From: Isoetes taiwanensis | Taxonomy: Eukaryota > Streptophyta > Lycopodiopsida > Isoetales > Isoetaceae | Reading direction: 5' to 3' | NCBI GenBank assembly: GCA_021234155.1 | Contig: JAJEKV010000104.1 | Location: 2,177,900 to 2,241,899, forward strand | Length of the DNA: 64,000 nt | In this document: one piece after another, positions 24,819-35,995 of the stretch | Layout of the letters: the number at the start of each line of letters is the position of its first letter | How positions within the stretch are numbered: position 1 is the stretch's first letter | The notes under the pieces: model-generated | Database searches by the model: none | What the model saw: only the letters and a program-made list of their open reading frames with translations | What the model was told of the DNA's origin: nothing | Position numbers and translations under genes: made by a program

Positions 24819-26475
24819 TGTGACGTTCCACGTATTTATACGGTCTACGCCACGTATTTATACGGGACACGTACAAATACACGCACGTCACCCCCTCCCC
24901 CCCTAAAGGTACGCCAACATGGGGTACGTCAACTTAATGGTAACCTAGGGGGTTACTTTAAAGAGGATTAAATTAGCTATGCTAATTTAACCATTAAAGT
25001 TAATAACCTATAACTTAGGACATTAAGGACTAAATAGGATTAGTTAGGCTAATTACTGTTTTGGGGAGGCCACCACCTTTGTCCAATCGATTAGGGAGCA
25101 TGGGGATTGCCAAATTAGGCTGTCAACCTGATCCCTATCCCTGTTTTGACTCCCTCAATTCGCCCAAAGAAGGAGCAGGAGCTGAGCGCCATCATACCAA
25201 GTAGAGTGCCACCATACCAAGTCGAACCCTGAACCCTCAACTCTCAGGAGATGGAGCCGGCCCATGGTAACGAGTCCAGCCAGAACTCAGGTGGGTGGCT
25301 AGGATAGCCGTGAATTCTGGATAACGCCCCTATTGGGCCTTGGTTGTGTTCGTCTCTCTGTTCTCTTGTGTTTCAATCATAGGAACTAACCCTTGGTTGT
25401 AACAGTAAGTTTTCTTTATATTCGATTTTGGTTCTTGCTCTGAAAGGATGGATTGTTAGTTCTTTGTCTAGTCTTACTCTGAAATGAGGGGAATTACGGG
25501 GTAGAGACCTCTCGAGCCATGTATTCAAAGATGCTCCTAGATAGCCATCAGAGTCCCATTAATTGCGGCCTGTGCACAAGAGCCCACCGGGTCCTAGATG
25601 CTATGGTCTGGCTTAGCACCAGACAAGGAACACAGTGGTGAAGTGGGGGTGGGGTCTTGCACGAACATACAAGGCTCCTGAGACTCCTACAGTGAGCTAG
25701 GCCTGATAGCCGGTCACGTTGAGGGCCGGGTATGGGTCTGACACTCCCTGGGTGTAGTGGTGTGACCCGTATGGGGCACCATGCACTTTGAGTAGATTTA
25801 GGGTGAGTAAGTCGGGTACGAATGCGGGAGTCGCTGATGCGGCACGTATTCTCTAGCTCACCCATGGAACCACCGGGTGGATTACGAAGGGGACGCTTCC
25901 CGACCGCCTCATCGGACCAGCGCCATGAACACGGAGTAGGTTCAAAGGGTGATACCTTGAGCTGCGTCTCCAGGAAGCTATAAGCGAAGCCATAGCGTGA
26001 ATTGACCCATCTGCAAAGTGTGCACAGGAGGGGCGGATGGAGTGGACAACCCTAGCCGATGTTCTATGCCAGCCAACGCCATGCCAAGACTCGGTCTGCT
26101 GATCTCTTGAGGCCCAGCCGTCAGTCGATCCACACTGGAGCCTGAGCCGGGGTAGAACCTGGGGTTTGGGCGTTTTCTTAGGTTTAGATGCATATTCTAT
26201 GCCGTTGGTATTTGGATGGATGCGCCACCCTTCGTGGTGGTTATTTATATGTATTTGTGCTGTGTGCTAACCCTTGTATTCATGCTTCCGCGACGTAGGG
26301 GTCCCATTGAAGGCGTGGGCCGAATGACCCCTTCGTGTCCTTCTTTCGGGCATCATTTCATAGATGGCCCGAAATAGACGGAGGGCCCTGCTCATGGTGA
26401 GATGGTTGCCATGGGGGGGGGGAAGTCCCCGTATGTATACGGCCGAGGGTTCGTATATATTCTGGGAGCGTCACA
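24819..26475 (+). repeat. 3' LTR of the Ty3/gypsy chromovirus
   Basis: It starts TGTGACGTTCCACG and ends GGGAGCGTCACA, so the outer seven bases are perfect inverted repeats. It is 1657 bp long and matches the 5' LTR throughout. A run of G at about 26414-26422 is likely to be length-variable. Confidence 0.92.
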
Positions 26476-26507
26476 CTTTTTGCTAGTTCCCCTTTCTTTT
26501 CTTTTTT

Positions 26508-26640
26508 TTTAGCATGCCAGCCCAACCAAGCCTACATCCTTTCTTGCAATTCTAGGCTATCCACGTGGCACTTCCACATCATAAAATCTTAAGTGGCATG
26601 TGTCTAACCCATTGGATATGCATTTTCTTAAATCCACGAC
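26508..26640. repeat. Dispersed repeat, copy 1
   Basis: The block from TTTAGCATGCCAGCCCAAC through CTTTCTTGCAATTCTAG to the AAATC/ATTAG end resembles 44070-44230. Both contain AGCCTACAT, TTTCTTGCAATTCTAG and a following region with ATCCA-GT-GCAC. It lies immediately outside the 3' LTR. Its class is unknown. Confidence 0.55.
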
Positions 26641-28789
26641 TAGGGAAATTAGAAATGCCTAAAATTTGAGATGGAGATGCGAAAAGATTTCCGAAAGTAT
26701 GCTTCCTTTTACGTTTTGTTTGGCTTCGTGAAATTACTTCTTTCCATCGATTATGGAAGGGTTTCTTTCATCGACCTTTCTGCACATCCGGTGTTTCTCA
26801 AAATCGAAGCCATGTCAGGTTTTGATTTCTACAAGGCCAGTGACTTTCAATACCTTAATGCAAATAAAAAGACTGCTTATTTGTAGATATCATGGGGTAT
26901 GTCTTTCCCGTCAAAGCGGATTTTTGCTTGATTTCTTATTGTGACTCCATTTGCTCTTGATAATAAAGCGTTGAGATGTGTTGCAGACCTTTGGCGTGGT
27001 CCCCTATTTTGGCATTTTTGCTTGAATCGGCTGAATTGGTGGCAGGCTTTGAGCACGTCTACGAGTTTCGGATTAGTACATGGCTGTGAAGCCAAGAAAT
27101 GGAAACTCTAGCCAGAATGGTCATGTCTCTGTCTGTCTTCATGTGTGGAGCCATATTTCAAGCAAACTCTGAAAATTATGAGACAATAATGGAACAAGCT
27201 ACAACTGTATGCAGGAACAGAACTCGAGTGCCCGAAGGTAAGGAAATAATCTTAATCTGGAGCATCCATTTGTTTACCTAATGTTCCCAATGTTTACCTA
27301 CGCGCCTTGCCAGAATTGCCTTTTCTCAGCGACACCGGCTTCGAGTTTTTTCTCTCCTTCTGTGCATAGCCAGGTCTTTTCTCTAAGCATTTTTCTTTAA
27401 GAATTTTGTGGTTTGTAATGCACGGCTGATGTCACCATGCTTGCTTTTTTTTGCTTTTCTTGTTTCAACGAGGATTATATGCTTTAGGGGTTTTATCTAG
27501 CTTTTTGCCAGATGTGTCAATCTTTTATTGTTTCCATTTTATCTTTTCCATTACGTCTCTTCTGACTGAAGACCCTTATAGAACCTTGAGGCCGTTCTGT
27601 TAAAATGGATCATTGAACAGATTGAAAGTGCTCCTGTGCCTATTTCTAAACATCAGAGTTCTGAATCTATGAATCTAGTTGTGATTCGAGTGTGATGCGA
27701 GACCTTTAGATGCAATTAATTTTACAAAGCAAGGTATGTTCAGTTCATGTAGTAGCTAGATTAAGAGATTGTTTGCACAAAGCTAGAAAGTGCATTTCAT
27801 GTGATATCTTTGGCAAAGATGTAGAAGCAATTGAAGCGTCCTATCCTATCTACAATAAGTAAGTTGATTGACAATTGGGATTATGGTCATGTTATTGATT
27901 TGGACTATTAAAATGATATTTGGCATTCTCTAGATTGTCCTCCACACTGCAGATATGGTTCAAATTCAGATATGCCTCAGAAACATACTTAATTTCTAAG
28001 CCATCTCATCTTCATAGACTGTTTGGATTTTTCTATGTTGCCATTATTTGACTTTTGTTTTCTATTTTGAGTATTAATACCATGAGTTGGTTATGCATTG
28101 ACAGAAATAGGAGCCCCTTGAGAAGGAGACAATCACCACGCTGTCGTATTCTTTCACCTATCCTACCTCATCCAGGATGAAGTTTTGGTGGAAGTCCACC
28201 TTTTAAACTTGATCATCGGTTATCACCCTTCACTAATGGGTATGTGTTTGAGATTGCATCTTATATCTTCAAGTTTGTTAAAATTGATATTTTGTTAACA
28301 GGAATGAAAGGGGGCCTCTGAATAAAATGATTTCGCCCACAACATATTGGTCTTTTACTTTCTTGTGCGACTGCTCGATTCGTCTTCCTGCTCCGTGGTA
28401 CCTGTGCATGCCTGCCCTTGACTTTTTTTGTGTAAAGTAGTAACCATATTAGCTTAAACCAACATGTCCTATTTTGTGTGTAGGTAGACAGAGATAGAGC
28501 TGAGGTTGTTATCTCTTAAATGCATACATAATTTTTATTTAGATTTCAAGTTTAACTCTGTCATTTCGTATAGCCTTCAGTAGTTTATGACATATTGATA
28601 TTGTAGCACATTACTATTAATTTGTCGTCATATAAGTAAAATAATACAATTGCCAAAGAAATAAAGAAGGGGGAATGAAAAGGAACGGGGTAGTAGGTTT
28701 AATAGCGGTAATAAGGGCCAAATGGGAGGGTTGCAAATTAGAACATGGGGATGAAGAGAAATGGGATAATCAGAGTTGGATAGGGGATT
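26641..28789. other. Intergenic sequence with possible exon debris
   Basis: Two short coding-like pieces stand out. At 27099-27235 there is an ATG frame with a hydrophobic start (MVMSLSVFMCGAIFQAN) ending at a possible donor GTAAGG. At 28105-28239, after an acceptor-like ACAG, there is an Arg/Ser-rich piece (RNRSPLRRRQSPRCR) with one in-frame stop, ending at GTATGTG. The second resembles an RS-rich exon from a splicing-factor-like protein. Neither is enough to call a gene. Confidence 0.3.
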
Positions 28790-30408
28790 TGTGACGCTCC
28801 CCGCACAATATACGGTAACCACCGTACACTCCACGGAGAATCCCCCAACCAGTGTCGTCTACTGGATGGGCCCTCCATCTATCCCGTTCTAGGGATGGCT
28901 AGAACGGTAAGGGACACAGAGGTGTCTCGTAAATCCGTCCCCTATGGACTCCTAATAACAGCGGAAGCATATAACTAATGTCAGTACTAGCAACTAACAG
29001 CTATAATAATAAGTCTACCTCGAAGGGTAGCTCAATCCATCCATCCATAGAATCGTCAGAAGGATCAATACATCATAAAACAATAAAGCTTCTACCCAAG
29101 CTCTGACTCGTGGGGGAAGGTACACTGACGGCTAGGTCTCAAGATAGATACAGACGGAAGTGTAAACAATGGCGGGGCTGGCTATAAGACAATGGCTAAG
29201 GGTTGACCACTCCATCCGCCCCTCCTGTGCATACTTTGCAGATGGGCTAAAACGAGATATAAGCGTGGTTTGTCAGCCCGATACGCAATCTCTTGGATTC
29301 ACCCTAAGAGACTACTCCAGGTTTCATCTCCCTGGTCCGATGAGGCAAGGTCGGGTTACATCTCCCCTTCCCGGAAATCAGTGATTCGATGGGCGACTAG
29401 AGGATCGTGGCGACACGCCCGTCCGTTCCGCCTTTAACCCCCAAAACAAGAACCAGCCGGCACTGCAGCTCTTCTTCGGATCGGGCTGACACCATTGATC
29501 CAGGGGGTGATGAACCCATGCCCGGCCCACACGAAGTGACCGACCATAGGCCTAGTGCGCTCTAAGTCCCCAGTAGCCGCGCTCAGCAGGGACTATTCCT
29601 CCATCTTATCACTGATCCCGTTATATGGTGCTCAGTCATCCCATAACTCCCTTTAGTCCCAAGTGGGCTCTATGCACGAGCCGCATATAATAGGTATTAT
29701 GGGTCTATCTAGAAGCATCATACATAAGGCTGCTAGGTCTCTACCCCCCTTCCCAATACATGAGGAGCATAACAAGAGATCAACCATATCATATCCATAA
29801 CATATGAACAATAAGAATAAGATCTAACCTAATCACATGAATCTAACTAGGGAGTTAGGGTTCATTGATTCGGTTCATCAGTTGAAATAGTGATTCTAGG
29901 AAGGCTCTACTAGAATACATGACTCTACTACATCTCTATAGCTGAAACTGCTTCAAAGTACCTGCTCCTGACGCATTTCCTCCTGATCCTGGGGTCTCCA
30001 TCGATTCTTCGATGTTTGAGATTACTGCTACTGAATCCAACACGTCCACGCTGCTTGGGTCGCTAAACCGTGCTATGTTGCAGCTTCTGGATCTTGATTC
30101 TGAACTCCGGTTGTGACAATAGCCTCAAGAGTGGGAGGAGCAAAAGTGTCTTCTGGGTTAGGGTTAGGTATTTATAGGCAAGTTAGGGTTAGGGTTGACA
30201 CCTTGTCCAATGGGATGCGAACACGTGGCCAGTTACCCCAATCAGGTAGTGCCACGTGGATATATCCTTTCCTAAGGTTAATCAAGTTACATTTTAATGT
30301 GACTTGAACTTACGTAATTGTCATACAAATCTAAGTCATACTGGATTTGTATGGTGACGTGGCCCAAAATATACGTATACATACCGTATATTTTAGGGGG
30401 ACGTCACA
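28790..30408 (-). repeat. Solo LTR of a related Ty3/gypsy element, inverted
   Basis: It begins TGTGACGCTCC and ends GACGTCACA. The five bases GGATT stand on both sides (28785-28789 and 30409-30413), a perfect target duplication. No internal region is attached. Its reverse complement matches the LTRs at 13209 and 24819, for example around 29200-29250, where the complement of the GCATACTTTGCAGATGGGCT segment fits the LTR block near 26000-26040. It is therefore an LTR-LTR recombination product in minus orientation. Unlike the other LTRs it keeps its CAG and CTG sites. Confidence 0.9.
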
Positions 30409-30690
30409 GGATTTGATTTGAAAGAGGGGATTCACTTGAAAAGGGGTTGAAGGGAAAGGAGGATGAAGATTATATTTGGAGGATTACACATCAAAATAGG
30501 GATAAAATAGGGATGCCTATGAATTACAAGGGATTTGCAGTTCAAAGTGGATTTGTATCATGAGATTTAAAATGTAATTTATATTTGTATCAAATGGTTT
30601 AAAGTGTAGTTGCTTGTCTTCAATTTTCGATCTACTTCTGACGGCCTTTAACAACCCATCAAACACGTCAGCCCTGTAGGAATAAAAAGC
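30409..30690. other. Short intergenic gap
   Basis: AT-rich sequence between the solo LTR and the poly-T end of the minus-strand LINE. Nothing recognised. Confidence 0.5.
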
Positions 30691-31148
30691 TTTTTTTTTT
30701 TTATTGAAGGCATTGTATATATTAATAAAATATTATACGAGTACAAAAGGTTATGTATGCATATTATAAAAACATGCATACAAGAATCATATTTTAAAGC
30801 AGAAGGTAGTGTTTATGAAAATCCCATATTCCGTGCTCGTTTGTCTTCATCCTTTTCGGCCTATACCTCTTGTAGTCGAGCAAAAGGCACAGTATAGGCA
30901 GTTGCAATTCTGAAATTTTGCCGGATTGAATCGGCCTGTGTGATCCACTGCTTCACAAATCAAAAATCTTCTCAAATCCAGATTCTGAATATAGGAATAG
31001 TCACAGTGGCAATGGTCTCCATGATATGCCATAGGGTTGGCTCCAAATTGATCCAGCCACATAGAATTAATCATAAGATTAATTCGATCCCACTTCAACT
31101 TCTTCCGTCCCAATAGTATATTACCTGAAAATACAATAGAAGAATTAG

Positions 31149-31600
31149 TTAAAGAAATACTTCAATAATCCAGTGAATATCATATTTGGACTGTTTGATC
31201 ACAGCCCAGGGCCATATAATTTCTTGATAAAAAATGATAGCATTTCTTGCTTTCCACATCCTCCAGAGCAGGATGTATATTCTCCAATCCCTGGGATTAT
31301 GGGGAAATAGGATGTTAACCAAAGGAGTCCTAGAGAGGTTAGGGATATTAAATTCATCAACAGCCAACTGTAGGACCCATTCAGACCAAAGGCAATTCTT
31401 AAAGAGGTGGTCTTCATCTTCAGCTTCCTGTAAACATCTATCACACAGGTTAGAAGTAGCCATATTTAACATATATCTCTTGGAATTGGTGGCCAAGGCC
31501 TTATGCCAAAGCTGCCAAATAAAATCCTTAATTTTGGGATTAATGGGGAATTTCCAGATGAACTTTAGGTTAGCAGAGCACCTTGCAGCAGAAATGTCCC
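31149..31600 (-). pseudogene. LINE ORF2 C-terminal zinc-binding module (zf-RVT)
   Basis: The frame 31496-31149 contains NLCDRCLQEAEDEDHLFKNC (Cys-x2-Cys, then His-x4-Cys), the zf-RVT signature of plant LINE ORF2. It is followed by DWRIYILLWRMWKARNAIIF, where plant LINEs carry the W-x2-W-x-R-N motif. Damaged sequence joins it to the RT region upstream. Confidence 0.85.
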
Positions 31601-31984
31601 ATTTGGTGTGAGAGTCAAGGTGTAACCCCTTGTCAAATAATTATAAGCCAGGTTGACTTTGTACCCAGGTTTACCATTAATGTGGCACTGCGTCTCCTGA
31701 TCGTGCCAGACCCCCTAACTGATGTAGAGCTTAATTGCATGGTAAAGCTTTGCATTTTCTTCATCCAAACCAGCCAAACCAGAATTATGAAATTCAATAA
31801 GACCAGCATCATTAAACAAATGAGAGATATGAGTAATGCCTCTGTCTGTCCATTTCCTACACTGAATAGGAAAGTTCATAGCAAGACACATATTAGGATG
31901 ATTGAGAATCAAGGAAGGATTCTAAAAGATGGATTGATCTCTAGATAGTCCCTCCTTTCAGTTATACATTCTATAAACAGCCTT

Positions 31985-32698
31985 TCAGGCTTTTATCCAT
32001 TTTTTAATAATTTTAGGAATGTTATCTGGGATTTTAAAGTCAAAGAACGGACTATCAGGGAGCTGCATGTTGACATTTCTCCATCCAAAAGGTCTGCATT
32101 TGGATAAATAATACCTGATCAGACTAGAAACATGATGATTGATCATATTGTGCCCTGCTCTAAAAATATATTTGGCAGCCAGGGCCAAACTTTGTTTCTC
32201 AATATCAAGGATACCCAATCCTCCATTAATCTTCTTCTTCATGCATTCCTTCATAGAAACAGGGATCCAAGTTCTGCTACTCCCTCCATTAGCCATGAAT
32301 CTGCCTAAAATACCTTGAAGCTTAGAGGTAACTTTCTTAGAGGCCATGAGGATAGACGACTGATACACATAAGAAGAAGAAATCACAGAATTGGCAAGAA
32401 TAGATTTCCCATTTTTAGATAGGAACTTACTGTTGAGAAAATCAGCTTTTCTGTTGAACTTATCAATTATGTCATTCCAAAGCTCACTAGCATTAATTCT
32501 CAAAGCAAAAGGAATACCCAAAATCTTAGATTTAGTATTAGGAGAGATATACTCACAGCCAAGAGTTTGAGCAGTTCTCTGTCCATTTACCTGGTTACTT
32601 GCTATCAATTTATACTTGATAGGATTGATCTTGCATCCAGAAGTGTTCCCAAAAAGTTGTAGCAGATCATGAGTGTTGTTGATCGAAGCCTCCTCCAT
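31985..32698 (-). pseudogene. LINE ORF2 RT thumb and connector region
   Basis: This 237-codon frame starts right after the TDD box with the HDLLQLFGNTSGCKINPIKY block, common to plant L1 RTs (family form: FExhSGLxhNxxKS). It continues with KADFLNSKFLSKNGKSILANS and NGGLGILDIEKQSLALAAKY. It is the best-preserved part of the element. Confidence 0.85.
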
Positions 32699-32699
32699 G

Positions 32700-33705
32700 T
32701 TGATGAATAAGAAAGTGTCATCTGTAGAATGGCATTGAGAAAAACCTGATTGTCAAGGAGCCTCAGTCCCTTAATTTTGTTCTCATGTCCAGCTTTTTAA
32801 AGGGCATTGTTAAGGGCTTCCATGACAATGAGAAAGAGAAAGGGGGCCAGAGGACAACCCTGCTTCACACCCCTTTTGATATCAAAGAAGGGACTACACT
32901 CTCCATTAATCAAAACTGAAGATCTAGAGTTCATAAGAATGGCCAGGAAAATGCTAGTCACTTCATGGGAGAAGCCCATCTTATGATAACAATTAATTAA
33001 AAATTTTCAGGAAACAGTGTCAAAGGCCTTTGTGATATCCAACTTAAGAAGGCCAATGTTTTGTTTGGATTCTTTAGCCCAACGCATCCCAAGAGTAGCA
33101 ATAGCTACATTATCCAGGATAAATCTGTCTTTGAGGTAGGCAAATTGAGTATTGAAAATGACAAGATTGAGAATAGACTTTAATCTGGAAGCAATGGTTG
33201 CAGAAATAATCTTATAGATTACATTAGTAAGGGAGATGGGTCTATAGTCAGAAAAGGTAGCAGGCTCATCAAACTTGGGGATAAGAGTAATAAAACTGGT
33301 ATTAATTATGCAATCCAGAGACCCGAGCAATAAAAACTCATTACACATATTAGTAACATCTGAGCCAATAATACCCCAGGTTTTTTTGAAAAATTCAGCA
33401 GGCAGACCATCAGGGCCTGGAGTCTTACCATTTTCCATAACTGAGATACTCTTGAAAAGCTCCTCATTGGTGAAAGGAGCCTTCATTGTGTCATTGTGGA
33501 CGTTTTGGATAACTCTCTGCACGTGAATAAAGTTTTCCATGTCTTCCTCTAATGTATTAGGAGAAGTACCCATAATCCTTATGAAGTGGTCAGAAGCCGC
33601 CTCTTTTAGATTCTTATCCATCAGCCAAGACACTGTAAACATGATTTCTCTTAGTTCTACTTTTAGCTTTGATGAAGAAGTATTTAGAATTGCTCCTCTC
33701 ATCAT
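32700..33705 (-). pseudogene. LINE ORF2 reverse transcriptase domain
   Basis: The frame 33705-33007 has ENGKTPGPDGLPAEFFKKTW, LIPKFDEPATFSDYRPISL and GLLKLDITKAFDTVS (first catalytic Asp). A TGA replaces the usual Trp after TVS. The frame 32979-32797 continues with KRGVKQGCPLAPFLFLIVME and ends at a TAA. The catalytic box lies near 32715-32730 and reads TDD rather than the usual ADD. At least two stops and one frameshift make it inactive. Confidence 0.9.
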
Positions 33706-34178
33706 CCTTTAGTTCCCTGATCTTAGCTTTGAGCTGCCATCCCTTTGCAATCTTAACCTCCTCCCTCTCAAGTTAAATCTTAATCTCTTCCTATTGATCA
33801 GGAGGGGAGGATTGAAGCTGGGATCTCAACTCCTGCAAGTGCTGCTTGTCCTGGAAATGAATCTGCTTTCCCCAGGTTTTGAGCCAATTCTTAATGTTCT
33901 TAGAAGTATGAACCCACCAGTCCATCCAACCGAACTAACCACTTGGTCTAGGAATTCTGCCATAGATCTGCTCAAATTCACTAAGAAAATTATCCTGCTG
34001 AAGAATGGACACATTCAACTTGAAAAAAGAATTCCTCTTAGCATTCTTGGATCTACCTCTAATCTCAAGAAGCTGAGAAAAATGATCAGAAATGGCATAG
34101 CCATTTAAATTTGAGACCCTTCCACAATAATGCCAAATATTCTCACTTACATAAAACCTCACCTACTCTATGATTAAA

Positions 34179-34835
34179 TCAACTAAAGGAGTTAGGTTGA
34201 GTTCTGACTAGCTTGAGATCATGTCTGGAGATTAAATGGCTCCAAGAATTAGCTTCCTGATTGCTAAGAGGCTTGAAATTAATATTCCTCATGTATTCAT
34301 GCGTAACCATGTTAAAATCTCCTGCCATAATGCACGCATCATATGGAATGTTAGCAAGGCTATTCTTAATAGTATTCCACATGTAGCTTCTCTCGCTGCA
34401 CCCGTGTAATTTGGGTCCCATAGGCCGATTGGCCTCCGCGGACGATAAAAGAACCTTCCTTCCTTCCTTCCTTCCTGGCTGGTGTTGAGCATAAATATTC
34501 ACAAAAGCAAATCTCTTAGCTCCAACATCACCATGGAGAATTTGCCATCTGCCACATCTAGCATGCATCATCTGGATGTTAGAAATATTCAGACTGTCTC
34601 TCCATGCAATTGAGATACCTGCAGAACAATTGTTAGCTCTAATAGCCCAGAGTCTAAAATTAGAAGGCAAGGAATAAGCAATAAGCTTTTCACAATCATC
34701 ATCGTGGAGTTTGTGTTCCTGAAAGAGAAACATGTCAGCATTAATGGAAGAAAGACAAACTTTTAATCTATCACATTTCACATTATAATTAATGCCCTGG
34801 AGGTTCCAAGACACATATCTAAAGTTAATATCCAT
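34179..34835 (-). pseudogene. LINE ORF2 apurinic-type endonuclease domain
   Basis: This domain nicks the target DNA. The start MDINFRYVSWNLQGIN is typical of ORF2. Motifs are WNLQG (residues about 10-14), FLFQEHKL (catalytic Glu), VNIYAQHQPG and MAGDFN. Between the VNIYAQHQP and SYMWN blocks there is an extra segment that corresponds to a foreign DNA insert (34410-34477). The frame remains open through it. The frame ends at a stop 218 codons in, well before the RT. Confidence 0.85.
34410..34477 (+). mobile_element. Severely truncated 3' tail of the second LINE lineage, nested in the L1 endonuclease
   Basis: TTTGGGTCCCATAGGCCGAT and the following GGCCTCCGCGGACGATAAAA match 43286-43326, where nearly the same string ends the other LINE. 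Here it is followed by (CCTT)n at 34454-34477 instead of (TATTC)n. The interrupted coding frame on either side fits a short insertion. The left boundary may extend a further 20-30 bp. Confidence 0.65.
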
Positions 34836-35073
34836 AGAAACTAGTTTTCTTCGGGACCCTTGGGCTTCTTCTAGAAGGCTCAGGGGTCTGTTTTCTGTTC
34901 TTCTTTTTCCTTTGATAATGTGTTAACTGCCAAGAACTTTTCATTTCTTCTCTTTCCAAATCCCTGTCAATAATATACTCGAGGTATCCTAACTCAGAGA
35001 AATTGGACTGATCACTATCATAAACAATGCTTTCAAAATATTGCTCATACTGAATCAGATTGCTAGCATCCAA
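34825..35073 (-). pseudogene. LINE ORF1 C-terminal remnant
   Basis: An open frame of 82 codons is acidic first and then basic (HYQRKKKNRKQTPEPSRRSP). It ends at TAA (34825-34827), inside the start of the endonuclease ORF, whose ATG is at 34835-34833. The two frames overlap by 11 nt. Upstream of 35073 the frame is closed by stops, so the ORF1 RNA-binding part is lost or unreadable. Confidence 0.55.
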
Positions 35074-35330
35074 TTCTTTGTTTTCCTCAATAATCTCTTC
35101 AATAATAACATTACTGTTGTTTTAGGAATAAAAAACTATTTCCCTCTTCTTCAAAGAATCGCATTACATTCAAAATGCTGCTCAAATTTTACCCACCAAG
35201 ATGCAAGTACCTTTCTCATCCTCTCAAGAACATGCTCTAAGCATCCATGAACTCGGCTCTATCTGACTAAGAAATGAATAAACTTCACAACTAGGATTCC
35301 CATTCGCTTCATTTCGAGTATAAAGAAGAA

Positions 35331-35995
35331 TCATAGCGTGACGTCATTTTTCGCTACACAAGTGGAGGTGTCAAAAAAGAAAATGCAAAACATGTATTCT
35401 TGCAAATGGATACCAAAATTGGCAAAACATGGCAAAACTTCATTCAATGTGGCAAAACTGTTTCAAAATGTTGTTAGGCTATGGCGGAGTTCCGGCACCA
35501 AGAAGCGCATCTTTGAGGTCAGTTTCGGCGGCACTGGTCGCAAATCTTTCTTCTCTGTTGGCGCCATGGATAGAGCTTCAGTTTGATCGTAGTTTTGTAT
35601 CATGTAGAGTTTTTCTTGTTGATCATCCAACAAACTTTCTTAGCGCTTGCTTTCGCTGTGTTGCGATATGAAGATCTTGGATTTTTTTTCTGGATCATCA
35701 AAGAAAGTTTTGGAAGGCTATTTTCCATCATTTTTTAGTTTTCCTGTCGATTTTCTCTTGCATGCATTGTTTTGATGACTTGTTTGTGTTTTTATAGGGA
35801 CAGATGCTCTGATGGACGATAACAGGTTAGGTTTTCGACTTATTTAAGAAGGTAACCAAGACATTCAATATCAAGACAGGTGAGCATTCTTGTCTTGCTT
35901 ATTTATTTATTTCATTGTTTCGATATTCCGTTTATTGTTGTTTGGCTATAGTCTATGTATGTAACCACTTCGCACACATTCAGGAAGCAGGGCAA
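35331..35995. other. Non-coding sequence upstream of the LRR relic
   Basis: No supported gene. Short A-rich repeats of GGCAAAAC occur near 35420-35450. It may be the former 5' region of the LRR gene that follows. Confidence 0.4.

Larger units (their letters stand above)
13209..26475 (+). mobile_element. Complete-length Ty3/gypsy chromovirus with two LTRs
   Basis: The element is 13.27 kb. LTRs of about 1.65 kb flank an internal region that holds, in order, a primer-binding site (14858), a 4.5-kb leader, gag with a zinc knuckle (20536-20577), protease, RT, RNase H, integrase and a C-terminal chromodomain (about 23960-24100), then a polypurine tract (24806-24818). Domain order RT-RH-IN plus a chromodomain places it in the chromovirus branch of Ty3/gypsy. 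Copies work by reverse transcription of an LTR-driven RNA and integration. The termini are TGTGACG/CGTCACA at the 3' LTR and TGTGGCG at the 5' LTR. A target duplication is uncertain: five T bases precede the element, and CTTTTT follows. Upstream frames are heavily broken but 22292-24339 is nearly clean, which is odd for one element of one age (see findings). Confidence 0.93.
30691..35330 (-). mobile_element. L1-type LINE, minus strand, 5'-degraded
   Basis: Read on the minus strand, the element runs from a decayed ORF1 (about 35330-34825) through an APE-type endonuclease (34835-34179), reverse transcriptase (33705-32700) and a C-terminal Cys/His module (about 31450-31390) to a 12-base poly(A) tail (poly-T at 30691-30702). 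This is the domain order of plant L1 LINEs, which insert by target-primed reverse transcription. It has several stops and frameshifts and is no longer active. The tail type is poly(A), unlike the second LINE lineage in this window. Confidence 0.9.

Noticed and set aside
13204-26481. TTTTT as the target duplication of the complete Ty3 element
   Set aside because: The right-hand copy is offset by one C and both flanks are T-rich, so a homopolymer match is not convincing.
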